DNA of 64,000 nt from Lithodes maja (GCA_037953745.1 JBAKBP010007675.1:1-64000), one strand, 5' to 3'. Positions 1 to 11,930 are shown, numbered from the stretch's first letter. Notes: generated by a model from the letters alone, not told the origin. Translations and numbers: made by a program.

Positions 1-2098
1 AGTGGAGGAGATGAGCAAGGTGTTTAAGGATGAGATCTGTGCAGCATGTGAGGAGGTGTGTGGAGTGAGGAGAAGAGGGAGGGGAGTGAAAGGTACAGCA
101 TGGTGGACAGAAGAGGTAAGAATAGCTGTGGAAGAAAAGAAGAAAGCATATAGAGAGTGGTTGGGTAATAGAGGGAATGAAGATTCCGAGAGACAGAAAC
201 GAGCGAGGTACGTGGAGAGTAAGAGGGTGGTGAAGAGAGTAGTGAAGGAAAGTAAGAGAAGAGTAGATGAGGAATTTGGAAGGAATCTGAGTGTAAAATG
301 GAGGGAGAGTAAGAAACTGTTCTGGAAAGAAGTCAAGAAAGTTAGGGAAGGTAGCAAGGGAAACAGTAAGGGTGTGAAAGATAAGAATGGGAGAATGCTA
401 GCCGAGAAGCAAGAGAGAGTCGAAAGATGGAGGGAGTACTTCAGTGAGTTGCTAAATGAAAGGAATGAAGAGCCAGCAAACATAGCTGGATATGGTATGG
501 GAGGGAGAAGAAGAGAAGTAGTGGAGGAGGAGGTGGGGATCAGGAGGTCAGAAGTGTGGGAAGCCATGAAAAGAGTGAAGTTGGGGAAAGCACCAGGAAC
601 AGATGGAGTGTGTGGGGAAATGTTGAGGTATGGTGGTGAGATAGTGATAGAATGGGTATGGAAAATGTGCAAACTAGCATGGGAGAAGGGGAGTGCACCC
701 GATGACTGGAAGACTGGCATAATAGTCCCCCTATATAAGGGCAAAGGGGAAAGAGGAGTGTGTGGTAACCACCGAGGAATATGTCTTCTAAGCGTAGTAG
801 GGAAGGTATACAGTAGGGTAGTGATTGAGAGAGTGAGAGTGAGAACGGAGAAATGGATAGGCGACGAGCAGGGAGGCTTTAGGAAGGGAAGAGGATGTGT
901 AGATCAGATTTTTACCCTGAATTGTGTTGTGGAGAAGTATCTGGAGAAGAAACAAAAGGTGTATGTTGCCTTTATGGACTTGGAGAAGGCCTATGACAGA
1001 GTGGATAGAGAAGGTTTGTGGAAAGTACTTAGAATATACGGAGTAGAGGGCAAGTTGCTGAAAGCAGTGAAGAGCATGTATGAGGGTGCAAAGGCGGCAG
1101 TACGTGTGGAGAGTGAGCAGAGCGAGTTCTTTGACCTGAATGTTGGTTTGAAACAGGGGTGTGTGATGTCCCCGTGGTTGTTTACTGTATATATGGATGG
1201 AGTTATGAAAGAAATACTATCAAGAGCAGTGGATGTTGGTGTATCGCTGAAAAGGGAGGGAATTGAGTGGAAGCTACCTATACTGCTGTTTGCGGATGAT
1301 ACAGTTCTGATGAGTGATAATGAATGAGAGTTGCAGGGTCTGGTAAATGAGTTTGGAACAGTGTGCGAAAAACGGAATTTGAAGGTAAATACGGGGAAGA
1401 GCAAGGTTATGGTCTTCGAAAGGGGTGAAGTCACAGAGTGTGAGATGAAGCTGAACGGTCAGGCTATGGAGATTGTCAACTCTTTTAAGTATCTGGGCAG
1501 TGTGTTGAGTAAAGATGGGACTATGGATGAAGAGGTGCGGGAGAGGGTACAACAGGGGAAGAGGGTTGTAGGAACGCTAAAAGCAGTAACAAGAAATAGG
1601 GTGGTCAGTATGGAAGTGAAGAAGTCCTTGCATGACAGTGTGGTAATCCCGACACTGACTTACGGAAGCGAAGCATGGACGTTGGTTGAGAGACTCAGAC
1701 CAAGAGTGAGAGCAGTGGAAATGAATTACTTAAGGAGTGCGTGCGGAATTACATGGAGGGATAGACAGACTAATGAGGAAGTAAGAAGGAGGTGTGGTGT
1801 GGAGGTAGATGTGCTGGAAAGTGTGAAAAGGAACAACTTGAGATGGTTCGGCCATATGGAACGTATGGAAAGCGAGAGAATGACTAAGAGGGTGTACGAG
1901 AGCGAGGTGGAGGGACAGAGGGGGAGAGGTAGACCGAATATGAGGTGGAAGGATGGAGTGAGGAACTACATGAATGAAGGCGGTGCTGGTTGGGGGGAGG
2001 GGCGTCGACTGACTGGGGACAGAGGTGCATGGGGGCGGTTCGTTCGTGGCCACCCCTTCGGGGATCACGGCGTCAGGCAATAGATAGATAGATAGATA
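1..2098 (+). mobile_element. RTE-like LINE, 3' part with (TAGA)n tail
   Basis: The element holding the RT above ends about 15 bases after the stop codon in four to five TAGA units (2082-2098). There is no poly(A). Its 3' end (CCTTCGGGGATCACGGCGTC, then AGGCAATAGATAG) recurs three more times: inverted at 12287, as an inverted scrap at 23633, and direct at 58600. The shared tetranucleotide tail marks one active family. Confidence 0.8.
2..2083 (+). pseudogene. RTE-like LINE reverse transcriptase, 5'-cut by window, one nonsense codon
   Basis: This ORF encodes the reverse transcriptase half of a non-LTR retrotransposon, the enzyme that copies the element's RNA at a nicked target. The frame is already open at base 2, so any endonuclease domain lies outside the window. 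Visible RT landmarks are APGTDG (about residue 198), GFRKGRGCVDQ (about 297), FMDLEKAYDRVDREGLW, GLKQGCVMSPWLF and the catalytic FADD near residue 431. The C-terminal part has LTYGSEAW and LRWFGHMERM, common in RTE-like elements. A TGA at 1325-1327 splits the frame. The second copy at 57428 has TGG (Trp) there, so this is a simple nonsense mutation, after which the same frame runs to 2083. The RTE-like call rests on the C-terminal motifs and the short tandem-repeat 3' tail; exact clade is uncertain. Confidence 0.85.
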
Positions 2099-3252
2099 TT
2101 CACTCCGATAATGCTTATTGAGGCACACAATATTCTGAGTGTGTGTGTGTGTGTGATTACCAATTATGCCAAGAGTAATGCTTAGTTGACGTAGTTTGTG
2201 TTTCCGAGGTTAGAGAGTGATGGTCGACCAATGACTATCACTGCTGTCAATTGCATGAGAATATGTTATTAGTTGTCTGAGATTGCACAGCATATAACAG
2301 AAAAGACAATGCTGTATTAGTTTAAATAAATAGTACATTTTAAAAAATAACAAATGTAAGGTAGCTTTCTGAAGTCATAAAAGTAGGCGAAAATCTATAC
2401 TATATTATTAAGGTATATATTAAGCAAACCACCCACCAATTTTCATGACAATTTTGAAATGCATGTTGGAATCCCTATAAACTGTACTTCATTTTTATGT
2501 AAGTTTGATAATTTGGAAAAATCGATTAAGGGAGAAAATTAACATTGAAAATGATGTGTAAAAAGTCTCCCATACACGGCGGCCCGCTATGTTATTGTAA
2601 TTTGCGGCCTAATTTCGTCTGTTAATTAAATTTCTCTTTAATTGGACCCCCTATGAAGTACAACAGATTATGATGACATAAGTGACGGGTGTTTAGAGGG
2701 GGCAGAGCTCCCCCTTCAACATATTACGTGTCCCACAGTAACTTCTATTATATAAACAACCCAAGAATTTTCACAGATTTTTAAAATTTTATTTAGGATG
2801 TAATATAACTTATACTCCATGTTAAAATAAGTGTCAACCCTCGAAAAATGCTATTAAGGGAGATACAGAACCTAGAACCTGTAACCTGTAACGATATTTG
2901 TCCAGTGTTTCCCACAGACGCCACCCCGCTAGGTCAGCCATGTTGATACTATAATTGAGGAGCGCTTTTATCGTAAATATTCGAATATAACTCCCTCTGC
3001 CTTTCTCTATGTGAACTAATGATCAACACGTCACTATGTTTCTGCCATAGTATTGGTTATTTTTTTGTATACGTCACCATACGTCACGGTATTGAAGGAG
3101 TCACCCAATCATGGATCAATATATGGACAATTACGTCATTTTAGTCAGCCAATGAGTGCATTGAACTCCAGCCCACCGGCAGGCAGCATGATTTTAAATG
3201 TCAGTTGCAGGATGGCCAGTGTCTGTAGTGGTTGTGCACTTACCCCTGAACA
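2099..3252. other. non-coding AT-rich stretch
   Basis: No ORF or RNA with recognisable family features was seen. A G-run/C-run hairpin (about 2697-2715, GGGGGCAGAGCTCCCCC) resembles other GC-rich hairpins in the window. Confidence 0.5.
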
Positions 3253-3450
3253 ATAATTATACAAATTTCTCAAAACAACCAGGCAGCCCTTAAGATACTT
3301 ACAGACCACGGTATATTGCCTACAAGTGTTGAGTGTCATAGGTGTGGACATCCTTGCCATTACCGGCCAGATAAAGATCACTGGCGGTGTACACACCATT
3401 ATTACGAGGATAAGTCCAGAACACGCCGTCACTGTCCCTTTGTTACATAA
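3253..3450 (+). pseudogene. possible Merlin/ISXO2-like transposase N-terminal fragment
   Basis: A short open frame ends at TAA 3448-3450. It encodes a helix-like segment (AALKILTDHGILP) followed by a zinc-ribbon-like pattern: CHRCGH at about 3334, then WRC and a later HCPF. In Merlin (IS1016/ISXO2-like) transposases the N-terminus combines a 'fL...GvL' helix with a CxxC...WrC ribbon before the DDE domain. The DDE part is absent. No flanking inverted repeats were seen, and the match rests on a few spaced cysteines. It could also be an unrelated zinc ribbon. Confidence 0.3.
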
Positions 3451-3734
3451 GGTTGGTTATTTATTATTATTATAGATGTAAAAATTTATATAAAGTTTAT
3501 TTGCACCTATAGTGTTTTTTCGGTATTATTCTACCATTACTTACACAGCGCAACCATAAATTTCTATGACTTCATTCCTATATATGTCAGTAGCGGCGGA
3601 AATGCCTTAAAGCAATTATAGCTACTGTAACAAAACATATTTATCTCCCCATAGACGGCACACAACACGACTCGGCGGACCTCTTTCTCCCTGCATTTCA
3701 GTCTAATTAACACTAGGAATTGACCTAATTTTCT

Positions 3735-3985
3735 ATCCAATGTACTATCCAACCAGCGGGGGTGTGGGGGCGGTAGCCCCCACCCATAATACTAGGTTAG
3801 GTTAGGTAAGGTTGGTAGGTTAGGCTAAATCTTTAATGTTGCTTAATTGTTGGATAATGGATAATGAGCTTACTGGGTAAGTTAATTTTCTATCCCATGT
3901 ACCATCCAACCAGCGGGGGTGTGGGGGCGGCAGCCCCCACTCATAATACTAGGTTAGGTTAGGTAAGGTTGGCAGGTTAGGCTAA
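3735..3985. repeat. dispersed GC-hairpin repeat, two copies in tandem
   Basis: Two copies of about 150 bp (from about 3735 and 3884) each have 'TATCC, ACCAGCGGGGGTGTGGGGGCGG, AGCCCCCAC' followed by TTAGGTTAGGTAAGGTTGG. The core can fold as GTGGGGGC/GCCCCCAC. The same cassette recurs at about 42181, 42523 and 42868, so it is a family of the genome. Confidence 0.75.
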
Positions 3986-4152
3986 TATCTTTAATGTAGC
4001 TTAATTGTTGGATAATGGCTAATTAGCTTACTGGGTTTTTGGAATAAGTTCTTCAATATTTCCCTTTATTTTCATCTTTTACCCCACAATTTCCCTGATC
4101 TTCATAGCCCTCCCCACTATCGGACAACATAGATGACGATTTCAATTAATCA

Positions 4153-4205
4153 CGGGGGTGGGGGGGGGGGGGGGGGGCAGACCTCTTCCCACACCCCATC
4201 CTGTA
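4153..4205. repeat. G-run repeat ending in CCATCCTGTATCCAA
   Basis: A run of about 20 G is followed by a C-rich segment and CCATCCTGTATCCAA. The same order (TTTCAAT..CATG, G-run, C-run, CCATC.TGTATCCAA) occurs at 37570-37632 and 43397-43475. The three copies have lost or gained G and C through slippage. Confidence 0.6.
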
Positions 4206-4206
4206 T

Positions 4207-4625
4207 CCAATGGCGAAGAGTTGGCTCGCATTTTCTACATTTTCAGCTTTTATGAAGCCTAACAATTGTCCAATCCGAGCCAACTTTTGCCAAAACATGA
4301 CTCTGTTTTTTAATTTTGGGGGTTTCTTAAGTTGAAAAACAAGAAAACCTGAGCCAACTTTTTTTTGCCACTTTCTGACTTTTATTAAGCTGAAAAATCT
4401 TAAAATCCGAGCCAACTTTTGCCAAAACTTGGCTCGAGTTTCTTCATTTTGGAGTTTTCTTAAGTTGAAAAACAAGAAAACCCGAGCCAACTTCTTTTTT
4501 GCACTTACTGTCTTTTATGCAGCTGAAAAATCTTAAAATCCGAGCCAACTTTTGCCAAAACTTGGCTCGGGTTTTTTCATTTTGGGGTTTTCTCAAGTTG
4601 AAAAACAACAAAACCTGAGCCAACT
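4207..4625. repeat. 133-bp tandem repeat, about 3 copies
   Basis: The phrase CCGAGCCAACTTTTGCCAAA begins at about 4275, 4407 and 4540, giving a period of 132-133 bp. Each copy also has 'TTTCTTAAGTTGAAAAACAA' and a GAGCCAAC element. Copies are diverged. Confidence 0.75.
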
Positions 4626-5456
4626 TTCATCATAAAAGCCATTATATCGCCTTTTTATGTCTTTAACCCCACATTTTCCCTGATCTTCATAGCCCTCCCC
4701 ACTATCGGGCGCCGTGTCTTAAGATCGTTGGATAAAGGGGAAAACGATTTTTGCGGAGGTTGAAACTAATGCCAATCACTATAATGTTGATGCAAATAAA
4801 CTAAAACTAAAAAAAAATAATGAAAATAATTGGTGGGTGGTTTCCTTAATATTTTCCATTATTAATTATAACATACTTATCCCCACGACTTTTGTGACGC
4901 CAAATGATAATATGGATTTTAAACAGGTTATAATATAGGCCAATAGTAGATGCAAGTTATCAAATATGACAACATTCGACGGCGGGTCACGCAAGTATAA
5001 TGTGTCTAACACAGAAGAAAAAAAACAATGCCTTATATGGTGATAATGACGTTATTATGTGGACTTATTTCACTCGATATCATTATATGCGTATCTGCTC
5101 TTTTGCAATCATATTTACAAGCAGCCTCGTAAGGATCAGTAAATATGTTGTTGCTTGTTTTCCTGTTTACTTATTTTAAACGTGGGCTAATTATTTTGCA
5201 TTATGCTTATAATCCTGTTAACAATATATTTGTGTCGTGCATAACTTCACATTTTAGCATGATTCGTTGACATTCCTAATCTCTCGCACAAATATATATT
5301 AAACAAATCGAAATCGCCAGGCTCCACATTAGTGAACTAAGGTTGGCTAATGTATGATGGCTACTGTCTGCATAACATGTAATGCTAAATATTTAAATAT
5401 TGTTGAGTGGTACTTGAAAAGTAGACAGAATGGATAAAAAACACCATCTGAGGAAG
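4626..5456. other. non-coding AT-rich stretch
   Basis: I see no gene, RNA or clear repeat apart from the shared phrase 'ACTATCGG.GCCGTGTCTTAAGATCGTTGGATAA' (split by a few differences) that also follows the GC-hairpin repeats near 42310 and 43010. Confidence 0.45.
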
Positions 5457-5511
5457 AGCACTTTATTGACAACGTTTCGCAGATAGCTTCATCAGGTCAC
5501 TAACAAATGCT
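5457..5511 (-). ncRNA. candidate hammerhead ribozyme, Penelope terminal repeat
   Basis: On the minus strand the order is AGCATTTGTT, CTGATGA, a short stem, GAAACGTTGTC, AATAAAGTGCT. CTGATGA and GAAA are the two invariant hammerhead strands, and AC-GTT-GT-C gives a minimal stem III with the cleavage C. The outer arms can pair as stem I (about 10 bp with one bulge), but six unpaired bases (AGTGAC) sit next to the core, so self-cleavage is unproven. Small hammerheads are known from Penelope-like elements. Confidence 0.45.
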
Positions 5512-5747
5512 GGTACATAGGAGGCCTTAAATATACGTCCAGACAGGTGGCGGGGGAGGAGAGGGAGGTGGGGGTTGGGAGGGAGGAAGGAGGCAGGACA
5601 GGGAGGGGACAGACGCATGGGGGGAGGGGAGGCGGAGCCTATAATATATGGGTCAAATACATCAGTAGGAACTAGCAAAAACAGACATACAAACATGCGT
5701 ACAGGGTAACAACTCTACTAGTACAAAGAAATAAAAATAACTATAAC

Positions 5748-5755
5748 AATAATAA

Positions 5756-5803
<48 letters not shown>
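5748..5803. repeat. (AAT)n microsatellite
   Basis: About 18 AAT units, interrupted by extra A. It lies inside the inverted Penelope fragment. Confidence 0.9.
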
Positions 5804-5805
<2 letters not shown>

Positions 5806-6106
5806 TAACGTTAATAATAATAATACAGATGATAATATTAATCGTAACAATTATAATGAAAACAGTGAAGATAGTGCTAATATAATATATAGTGGTACAG
5901 TACTAGCAATAAATAACATAGAGAGAGAGAGAAGCCGGGAGTAAGGAAGAGATTAGCTGAATTGTAAAGCGAAAGCGAGGGATTGGCGCATTTAGTGGGT
6001 AGGGTTGAAGGTGTGACAGGTGTTTTGTGTTTGAGGGAGGAGGATCAGAGGATCCTCCTCCCTCTATATATACCCTTCCTGTTTACCTTTTATATCATTC
6101 CATCCT

Positions 6107-6144
6107 TACTTGATAATGCTGGTTGTCCAGTGAAACGCGTCGTA
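6107..6144 (+). ncRNA. hammerhead-like motif, left pLTR (degenerate core)
   Basis: The order TAC, TTGATAA, TG-CTGG-TTGT-CCAG, TGAAACGCGTC, GTA fits a hammerhead: stem I TAC/GTA, stem II CTGG/CCAG with a 4-base loop, GAAA core strand, and a palindromic ACGCGT stem III ending in the cleavage C (6141). The first core strand reads TTGATAA instead of CTGATGA, so this copy is probably inactive. A palindromic stem III would favour dimer folding. Confidence 0.5.
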
Positions 6145-6186
6145 TATCCTGTATCATCATTTACATTTATGTAACCCTGTACCACC

Positions 6187-8734
6187 ATGAATTTTGCTCA
6201 TCTCCTTCATCTACTTCCTGCCACCCAGCGAAAACTCATCAGAGACCTGGAAACTTTGAATAATAAAATTTCCAACGCAGAAATTGCCATTTCTTTCAAC
6301 CTCGTATGTATTAAAGAAAATTTATTACCTGGCTTTACCAACATAAAACTTCACGAGAATGCCAGACATCGCACCAGCACCCTCCAGTTTCGTGAAGAAC
6401 TGGTGAAGGACCAAATAATTGAAAAACGAGAGCTCGCCAACAACCTTCGTAAAGAACGAGATGCTCTTCTACGGATTTGGGAAGACGAAACCCCTCCAGA
6501 CCACCTCAAAGTCGAAATCAACACAGCCCTCGAACAACTCCTTGAACAACACATAAGACAAGCCGAAAACACAACCATAAAAAAGCTTGCCCGTCTTTAT
6601 GGCGGAAACTTAAAACTTCCCAAACCTACAAAAGGATATATAAACCTTACTAACACCATTCTGACCCTGGACCAAGAAGACCTCCTCAACAAAGGCCTCA
6701 ACTGCCACTACAGCTCCAAACCTGGCCCCCACCGGAAACGCCTAGAAACGGAAATCCTCCTGGACGACATCCTGCGACTCAAGAAGGATGGCAAGGTCAC
6801 CACTACTCCCGCCCTACAACCTACTCTCCTCGCGGAAGCTGCCAAAACCAGAGGAACTCACCATAGCAAAATACTCAACAAACAACACTTCCAAGCTGCC
6901 AAACAATTAAGAGACAACCCCAACATCATCATCCGTCGTGCGGATAAAGCTTCCTGCCTCGTGATCCATGACAAGGAGGAATATCTTAGAAAAATGGACG
7001 TCATCTTAAGTGACACCACCAAATTTAAAAAGATCGCCCGCAACCCAACCGACGAAATCAAACGCACTGCCAACACCACCATCACCGCCATCAATGCCAA
7101 ACAAGGAGGGATCCACCTTAAAAAACTCGTCGGAGAATACACCCCTGGTTATGCGTACGGAACCATCAAAACACACAAACCTGGGAACCCCCTCCGCCCC
7201 ATCATTTCCCAGATCCCCACTGCCACCTACCAGATCGCCAAGGCCCTGAACAACCTCCTCACCCCCTACGTGCCCAGCCAATTCAACCTTAACTCAGCCC
7301 ACAATTTCTTGGAAATTTTACGAGACGCCCCCCGTATCATCAACCACACAATCGCCTCTCTCGACGTAGAAAGCCTGTTCACCAACGTGCCAGTGGATAG
7401 GACCATTGACATGATTCTACGTCGAATTTATCATTGCCCTGATACACCAACACTGGACATCCCGGAGAAGGCCCTGAAAACACTACTGGAGCTATGTACC
7501 AAAGAGGCCCCCTTCCTTTGCCCCCGGGGCAACATGTACAAGCAGATAGACGGTGTGGCGATGGGCAGCAGTTCTTTTTGCGAACTTTTTCATGGGTACC
7601 ATCGAGGAAGAGCTCCTAGCTGCCCAACGACCCGCCGTCTACTGTTGATACATGGATGACATCTTCGTGCAAATCAAGGACCTCCACGAACTACAGGAAC
7701 TCCAGCGTCGCTTCATGACCTCCTCCGGACTTAACTTCACCTTTGAAAAATCTAACAATGGACAACTCCCCTTCCTCGACATCCTCGTAGCTCTGAACGA
7801 CCATGGGTTCAAAACCACGGTCTACATTAAACCTACTAACACAGGACAATGCCTCAACGGCGATAGTGAATGCCCCCGCCGTTATCTTCTATCCTCCATC
7901 TCCGCCTATGTTAGGAGAGCCCTCACGCACTGCTCTACCTGGGCCGACACCCACCAGGAACTAGAAAGACTATCCCAAGTTTTAGTAAATAACGGATACT
8001 CCAACTCCGACATCTCCAGCACCATCAACCACCATCTTGAAAAATGGTACACCCAAAGCCCTCCCAACATTGACCCCCCCAATGAAATTAAGATCTTCTA
8101 CCGCAATTACATGTCCTCTGAACACAAAAATGACGAGGCCGTCTTAAAAGAAATAATCTCCAAGCATGTCCACCCAACCAACCCGGAAAACAAAATCAAA
8201 TTAATAATTTATTACAAATCCCCCAAGACCTCCAACCTCGTTCTCCGCAACAAACCAGCCTCCACCAAGATAAAGAGCCCGATGACCGACGATCACGTCA
8301 TTTACCAACATACCTGTAATTATGAGGACTGTGGACCTCATTCCTATATTGGTATGACGCAGACTCGTCTTTCACGTCGGCTAACTCTTCACCTTCAGGC
8401 TGGAGCCATCAAAGACCACTATCTCACCCCTAACCACCCTCACCTCACACGCAACGAGTTAGAGAAACACACCACCATACTCGATAAAGAAAGTGACCCA
8501 AGGAGATTACCTATACTCGAAGCTTTATATATCCAAGCCTTACATCCTAACATCAACAACCAAACTCTGGACCTTCAGATCCTTCCTTCTGCCAAAAGGC
8601 ACTTTCCTACAGGACCTAACACCCCCCCTCGCCCCCCGGTGCCCTTGACGCAGCCCCCCGCGCTACCTCCTTCAGCTTCGTCTTCCGCAGGCGCCACACA
8701 ACTTAGGCCACACCCCTCGACACGCAGCCAATAA
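6187..8734 (+). pseudogene. Penelope-like protein: reverse transcriptase plus GIY-YIG endonuclease
   Basis: This gene would encode the polyprotein of a Penelope-like element, which reverse-transcribes its RNA and nicks DNA with a GIY-YIG domain. The first frame (490 codons from ATG 6187) has a helical N-terminus, then RRADKASCLVI, YGTIKTHKPGNPLRPIIS (about residue 323), SLDVESLFTNVP (about 392) and GVAMGS (about 456). The reading frame shifts between about 7564 and 7580, inside the segment before FANFFMGTIEEEL. A TGA at 7646-7648 then stands where an Arg codon would precede YMDD. The rest runs 7649-8734 with YMDDIF, FLDILV, VYIKPTNTGQC, and a GIY-YIG part (SYIGMTQTRLSRRL near 8340, then EALYIQALHPNINNQ). 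One shift and one stop make it inactive; otherwise it is near full length. Confidence 0.85.
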
Positions 8735-8917
8735 GCTTCGACCCCACCAACCGACCACCATCCCGCATCCAGTGCGCATGCGTGAAGCGGTTCCCCCCTT
8801 TCTCCTTCCTAGAATACCCCTCCACCAATAGTAGACTTTTGCCCCGTTTTTCGCCTCCTCTGATCCTCCTCCCTCTATATATACCCTTCCTGTTTACCTT
8901 TTATATCATTCATTCCT

Positions 8918-8955
8918 TACTTGATAATGCTGGTTGTCCAGTGAAACGCGTCGTA
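8918..8955 (+). ncRNA. hammerhead-like motif, right pLTR
   Basis: Identical to the left copy across both core strands and all three stems, including the same two departures (TTGATAA). Sharing those changes means that they arose before the pLTR was duplicated or were homogenised with it. Confidence 0.5.
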
Positions 8956-9128
8956 TATCCTGTATCATCATTTACATTTATGTAACCCTGTACCACCATG
9001 AATTTTGCTCATCTCCTTCATCTACTTCCTGCCACCCAGCGAAAACTCATCAGAGACCTGGAAACTTTGAATAATACAATTTTCAACGCAGAAATTGCCA
9101 TTTCTTTCAACCTCGTATGTATTAAAGA

Positions 9129-9129
9129 A

Positions 9130-9160
<31 letters not shown>

Positions 9161-9200
9161 TGAGATATATAATTATATATACTGTATATATATATAACAG
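9129..9200. repeat. (TA)n microsatellite
   Basis: TA/ATATAC-rich run abutting the cut end of the right Penelope pLTR. Confidence 0.85.
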
Positions 9201-9803
9201 ATATGATAACATAATTTATAATATTATATCACTGTAATAAGCAGCAGTAAGCAAATGGTAGACATATCTCACGTCGGATATATATATATTGAACAATTAA
9301 TTAACATCCAGGCAAACATTTGTGGTAAAGCATTTCCCTCATGCGTTATTGGTATATTTAGAGTAGCTGGTAACCGTGTTTAAACTTTGATACTAAATGC
9401 GTCTCTATTCATGGTGTTCTAAAGCTGATTGTCCTGTGTCGACTGCTAAACTATCACCTTTCCTCCCCCGAACTACATACTTCCATAGTTTGAGTCTCGT
9501 TTAACCCTTATTAATTTCTGACATTAGGCTGAGATTAGTATGGATCTCCATATATAGCTTTTTACCAACTCTTCTGCTACTACTGGAACACCACACTTAT
9601 TACAGTTCAGGCCTGCCAACATTATTCAGGATAAATCCTATGACCCTAACTATTCAGTTACACTATTAATGTAATTGATTCTGATTAACTTGCACTAAAG
9701 ATTAACGTTAATAATAGATGTGTGCTAATGTAGAAGCAATACAAATAATAATTACAAAAGTAAATGACAAATCTGTTGGTATCCCTTAAGAACCGAGACA
9801 ACA

Positions 9804-9879
<76 letters not shown>

Positions 9880-10690
9880 TTCTATAGCAGGAATTAGATA
9901 AGCATTTTCTTACCGATTTACCTTGTATTTAATATTTGATAAAATATAACTGTGGATTTTAGGTAGGATAGATGGTGAATAGCTATGACTGAACTATTAT
10001 TACGTATTTGCATACGTATGCATTGAGAATCGGCATGCTTCAAAATAACACTCTTGTCTTCTTTTTGGAGCTTCATTTGGATTTCCACATCAAGACAGAA
10101 GTGATTTGATACTACACATTATGACTTTTCTTCACTCCGACTTCAGTGTCCGAAAAGGTAAGACTCACATTTTTGCAAGAGGAATTTTGTTTCATGGTTT
10201 AATAGTGTCATTCTAAGAACGCTTACATAAATTTTAAGGAATTGTAGAGATGTTCCGATTGTTAAAGATTATTCTAGATACTTCAACATATGTTTTCTAG
10301 TGACATACACGTTTTTAGTGTCTGGTGACTATCTAGCGATTTGTCAATGCTATTCTAGCATACATTTGTGCTTTAGTTTATCTTGCATTATTTTCTAAAT
10401 TTGCCATATTTCTCCAGAAGACTTCCTACATGGTATAGTGTATTGTTCTAGTGATAATTAAATATTATATAGGGCTATTTTAAGTTGGCTGATGAATATG
10501 AAGCAGTAATATGCTGGACGATGAGAGTACTGTATGTAAACATGTCTCGGATATCACTGATCATTTTTGGCATTTTCTGCCAAAAGCCCAATGGCTTATC
10601 CGTGGTGGTAAAGAAAAACGCAGTTACTGTGTCATTTGTGCGTGCGTGTGTCCGTGCAGGGCACACACATTATTCTGTGGCAGCAATTAT
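9201..10690. other. non-coding stretch with a (GA)n run
   Basis: AT-rich sequence with no supported gene. A (GA)n microsatellite of about 70 bp lies at 9809-9879. Confidence 0.6.
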
Positions 10691-11930
10691 GATTGTGTGA
10701 TAATGCTGGTGCTGGTGTTGTTAATTGTGATAGTATTTGTCATGGTGGTGATGATCTGTAGTAAGGATGATAGTGTGTCTGAGTGTAGTAGTGATAGTTA
10801 TGGTGATTATAGTAGCATGATGGTTTTCATAAAGGTTATTACGGTAGGCTAATCATAGTGGTGGTAATTGTGAAAATAACTTTGATAGTGACAGCTATAG
10901 TAGCAGTGATGATATACTGTAAGTAGGGATGATGGTGATAGTAGTAATGATGGTGGTTGTGTTTGTTGTAGTATTGATAGGCATAGTTGTAGTGATGTTG
11001 ATGACAGTATTGGTGACGTTGGGGATTGCAATACTCATGATGGTAGTGATGGTGGTGACAGTATTGGTGACGTTGGGGATTGCAATACTCATGATGGTAG
11101 TGATGTTGATGACAGTATTGGTGACGTTGGGGATTGCAATACTCATGATGGTAGTGATGGTGGTGACAGTATTGGTGACGTTGGGGATTGCAATACTCAT
11201 GATGGTAGTGATGGTGGTGACAGTATTGGTGACGTTGGGGATTGCAATACTCATGATGGTGGTGATGGTGGTGATAGTACTGGTGATAATGGTAATACTG
11301 AGGATGTTGATAGTAGTAGTGATGATGGTTATAATATTAGTGATGATAGTTGTAGTGCTAATGTTGCCAGTAGTGATGGTGATGGTAGTAACAATGGTGA
11401 CAGTAGTAGTGATGATAGTGAGTAATAGTAGTAGTGCTAATGTTGCCAGTAGTGATGGTGATTGTAGTAACAATGGTGACAGTAGTAGTGATGATGTTAA
11501 CAGTAGTAGTGATGATGGTGATAGTGAAGTGGTGATAATGACAGTAGTGGTGATGGTGATAGCAGTAGGAATGATTGTGATAGAAGTAGTAATAATGGTA
11601 ACTATATAAGTGATGCTGTGATTCACAGCAGTGACGATGATGGTTGAATCTGTAGTGAGGATCTGCATGTGTGCGGCCCACACACATCAATGTATTAAAG
11701 ATGATTGTGATTATGGTAATAGTAATGTGGTGGTGGTGATGCTTGTGGTAGTAGTAGTGATACTAGTGATAGTAGTAGTGATGGTGAATTTGGAAGTGGT
11801 GATGGTATAGTTGAGATGATGGTAGTAGTAGTGATGATGGTGATGATAGATGGGGGTAGTAATAGCGATGATGGTGATAGTAGTAGTGATGAGGGTGATG
11901 ATAGAAGTGATTGCCTTAAAGACCCCCAAA
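10690..11930. repeat. GATGGT/AGTAGT-type low-complexity satellite
   Basis: About 1.2 kb is built of degenerate trinucleotide-like words (GATGGTGATAGTAGTAGTGATGAT). Similar blocks recur at 11700-11910, 13915-14075, 14515-14600 and 14875-15160. Open frames on both strands here are by-products of the biased composition (poly-Thr/Ile or Val/Met). Confidence 0.85.
11004..11273. repeat. 54-bp tandem repeat, 5 copies
   Basis: The segment ACAGTATTGGTGACGTTGGG starts at 11004, 11058, 11112, 11166 and 11220, an exact 54-bp period. The copies differ by only a few bases, unlike the surrounding diffuse satellite, so the expansion is recent. Confidence 0.9.

Larger units (their letters stand above)
5457..6047 (-). 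mobile_element. inverted Penelope-like element terminal fragment
   Basis: Read on the minus strand this piece begins inside the promoter-like head also found at 6048 (TCTGATCCTCCTCCCTC) and ends in the block at 5457-5511, which recurs on the plus strand at 24201-24255. It abuts the plus-strand Penelope element head to head, making a perfect 14-bp hairpin (6031-6062). Between lie an (AAT)n run and a G-rich tract. No coding frame is preserved. Confidence 0.6.
6048..9130 (+). mobile_element. Penelope-like retroelement with repeated head (pLTR)
   Basis: A full coding unit (6187-8734) is preceded by a head (about 6048-6318) that is repeated almost identically after it (about 8858-9128). The repeat includes the promoter-like TCCTCCCTCTATATATACCC, the hammerhead-like block and the first 44 codons of the ORF. 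It stops at ATTAAAGAAA, where the second copy runs into (TA)n. Such a tandem head, called a pLTR, is the usual architecture of Penelope-like elements. Confidence 0.85.

Noticed and set aside
4153..4176. Long G-run (and 37577, 43410) as a regulatory site
   Set aside because: Length is assembly-sensitive and all lie in the same repeat cassette.
10895..11690. 226- to 262-residue ORFs rich in Thr/Ile or Val/Met
   Set aside because: They come from GATGGT-type low-complexity DNA and exist in several frames.
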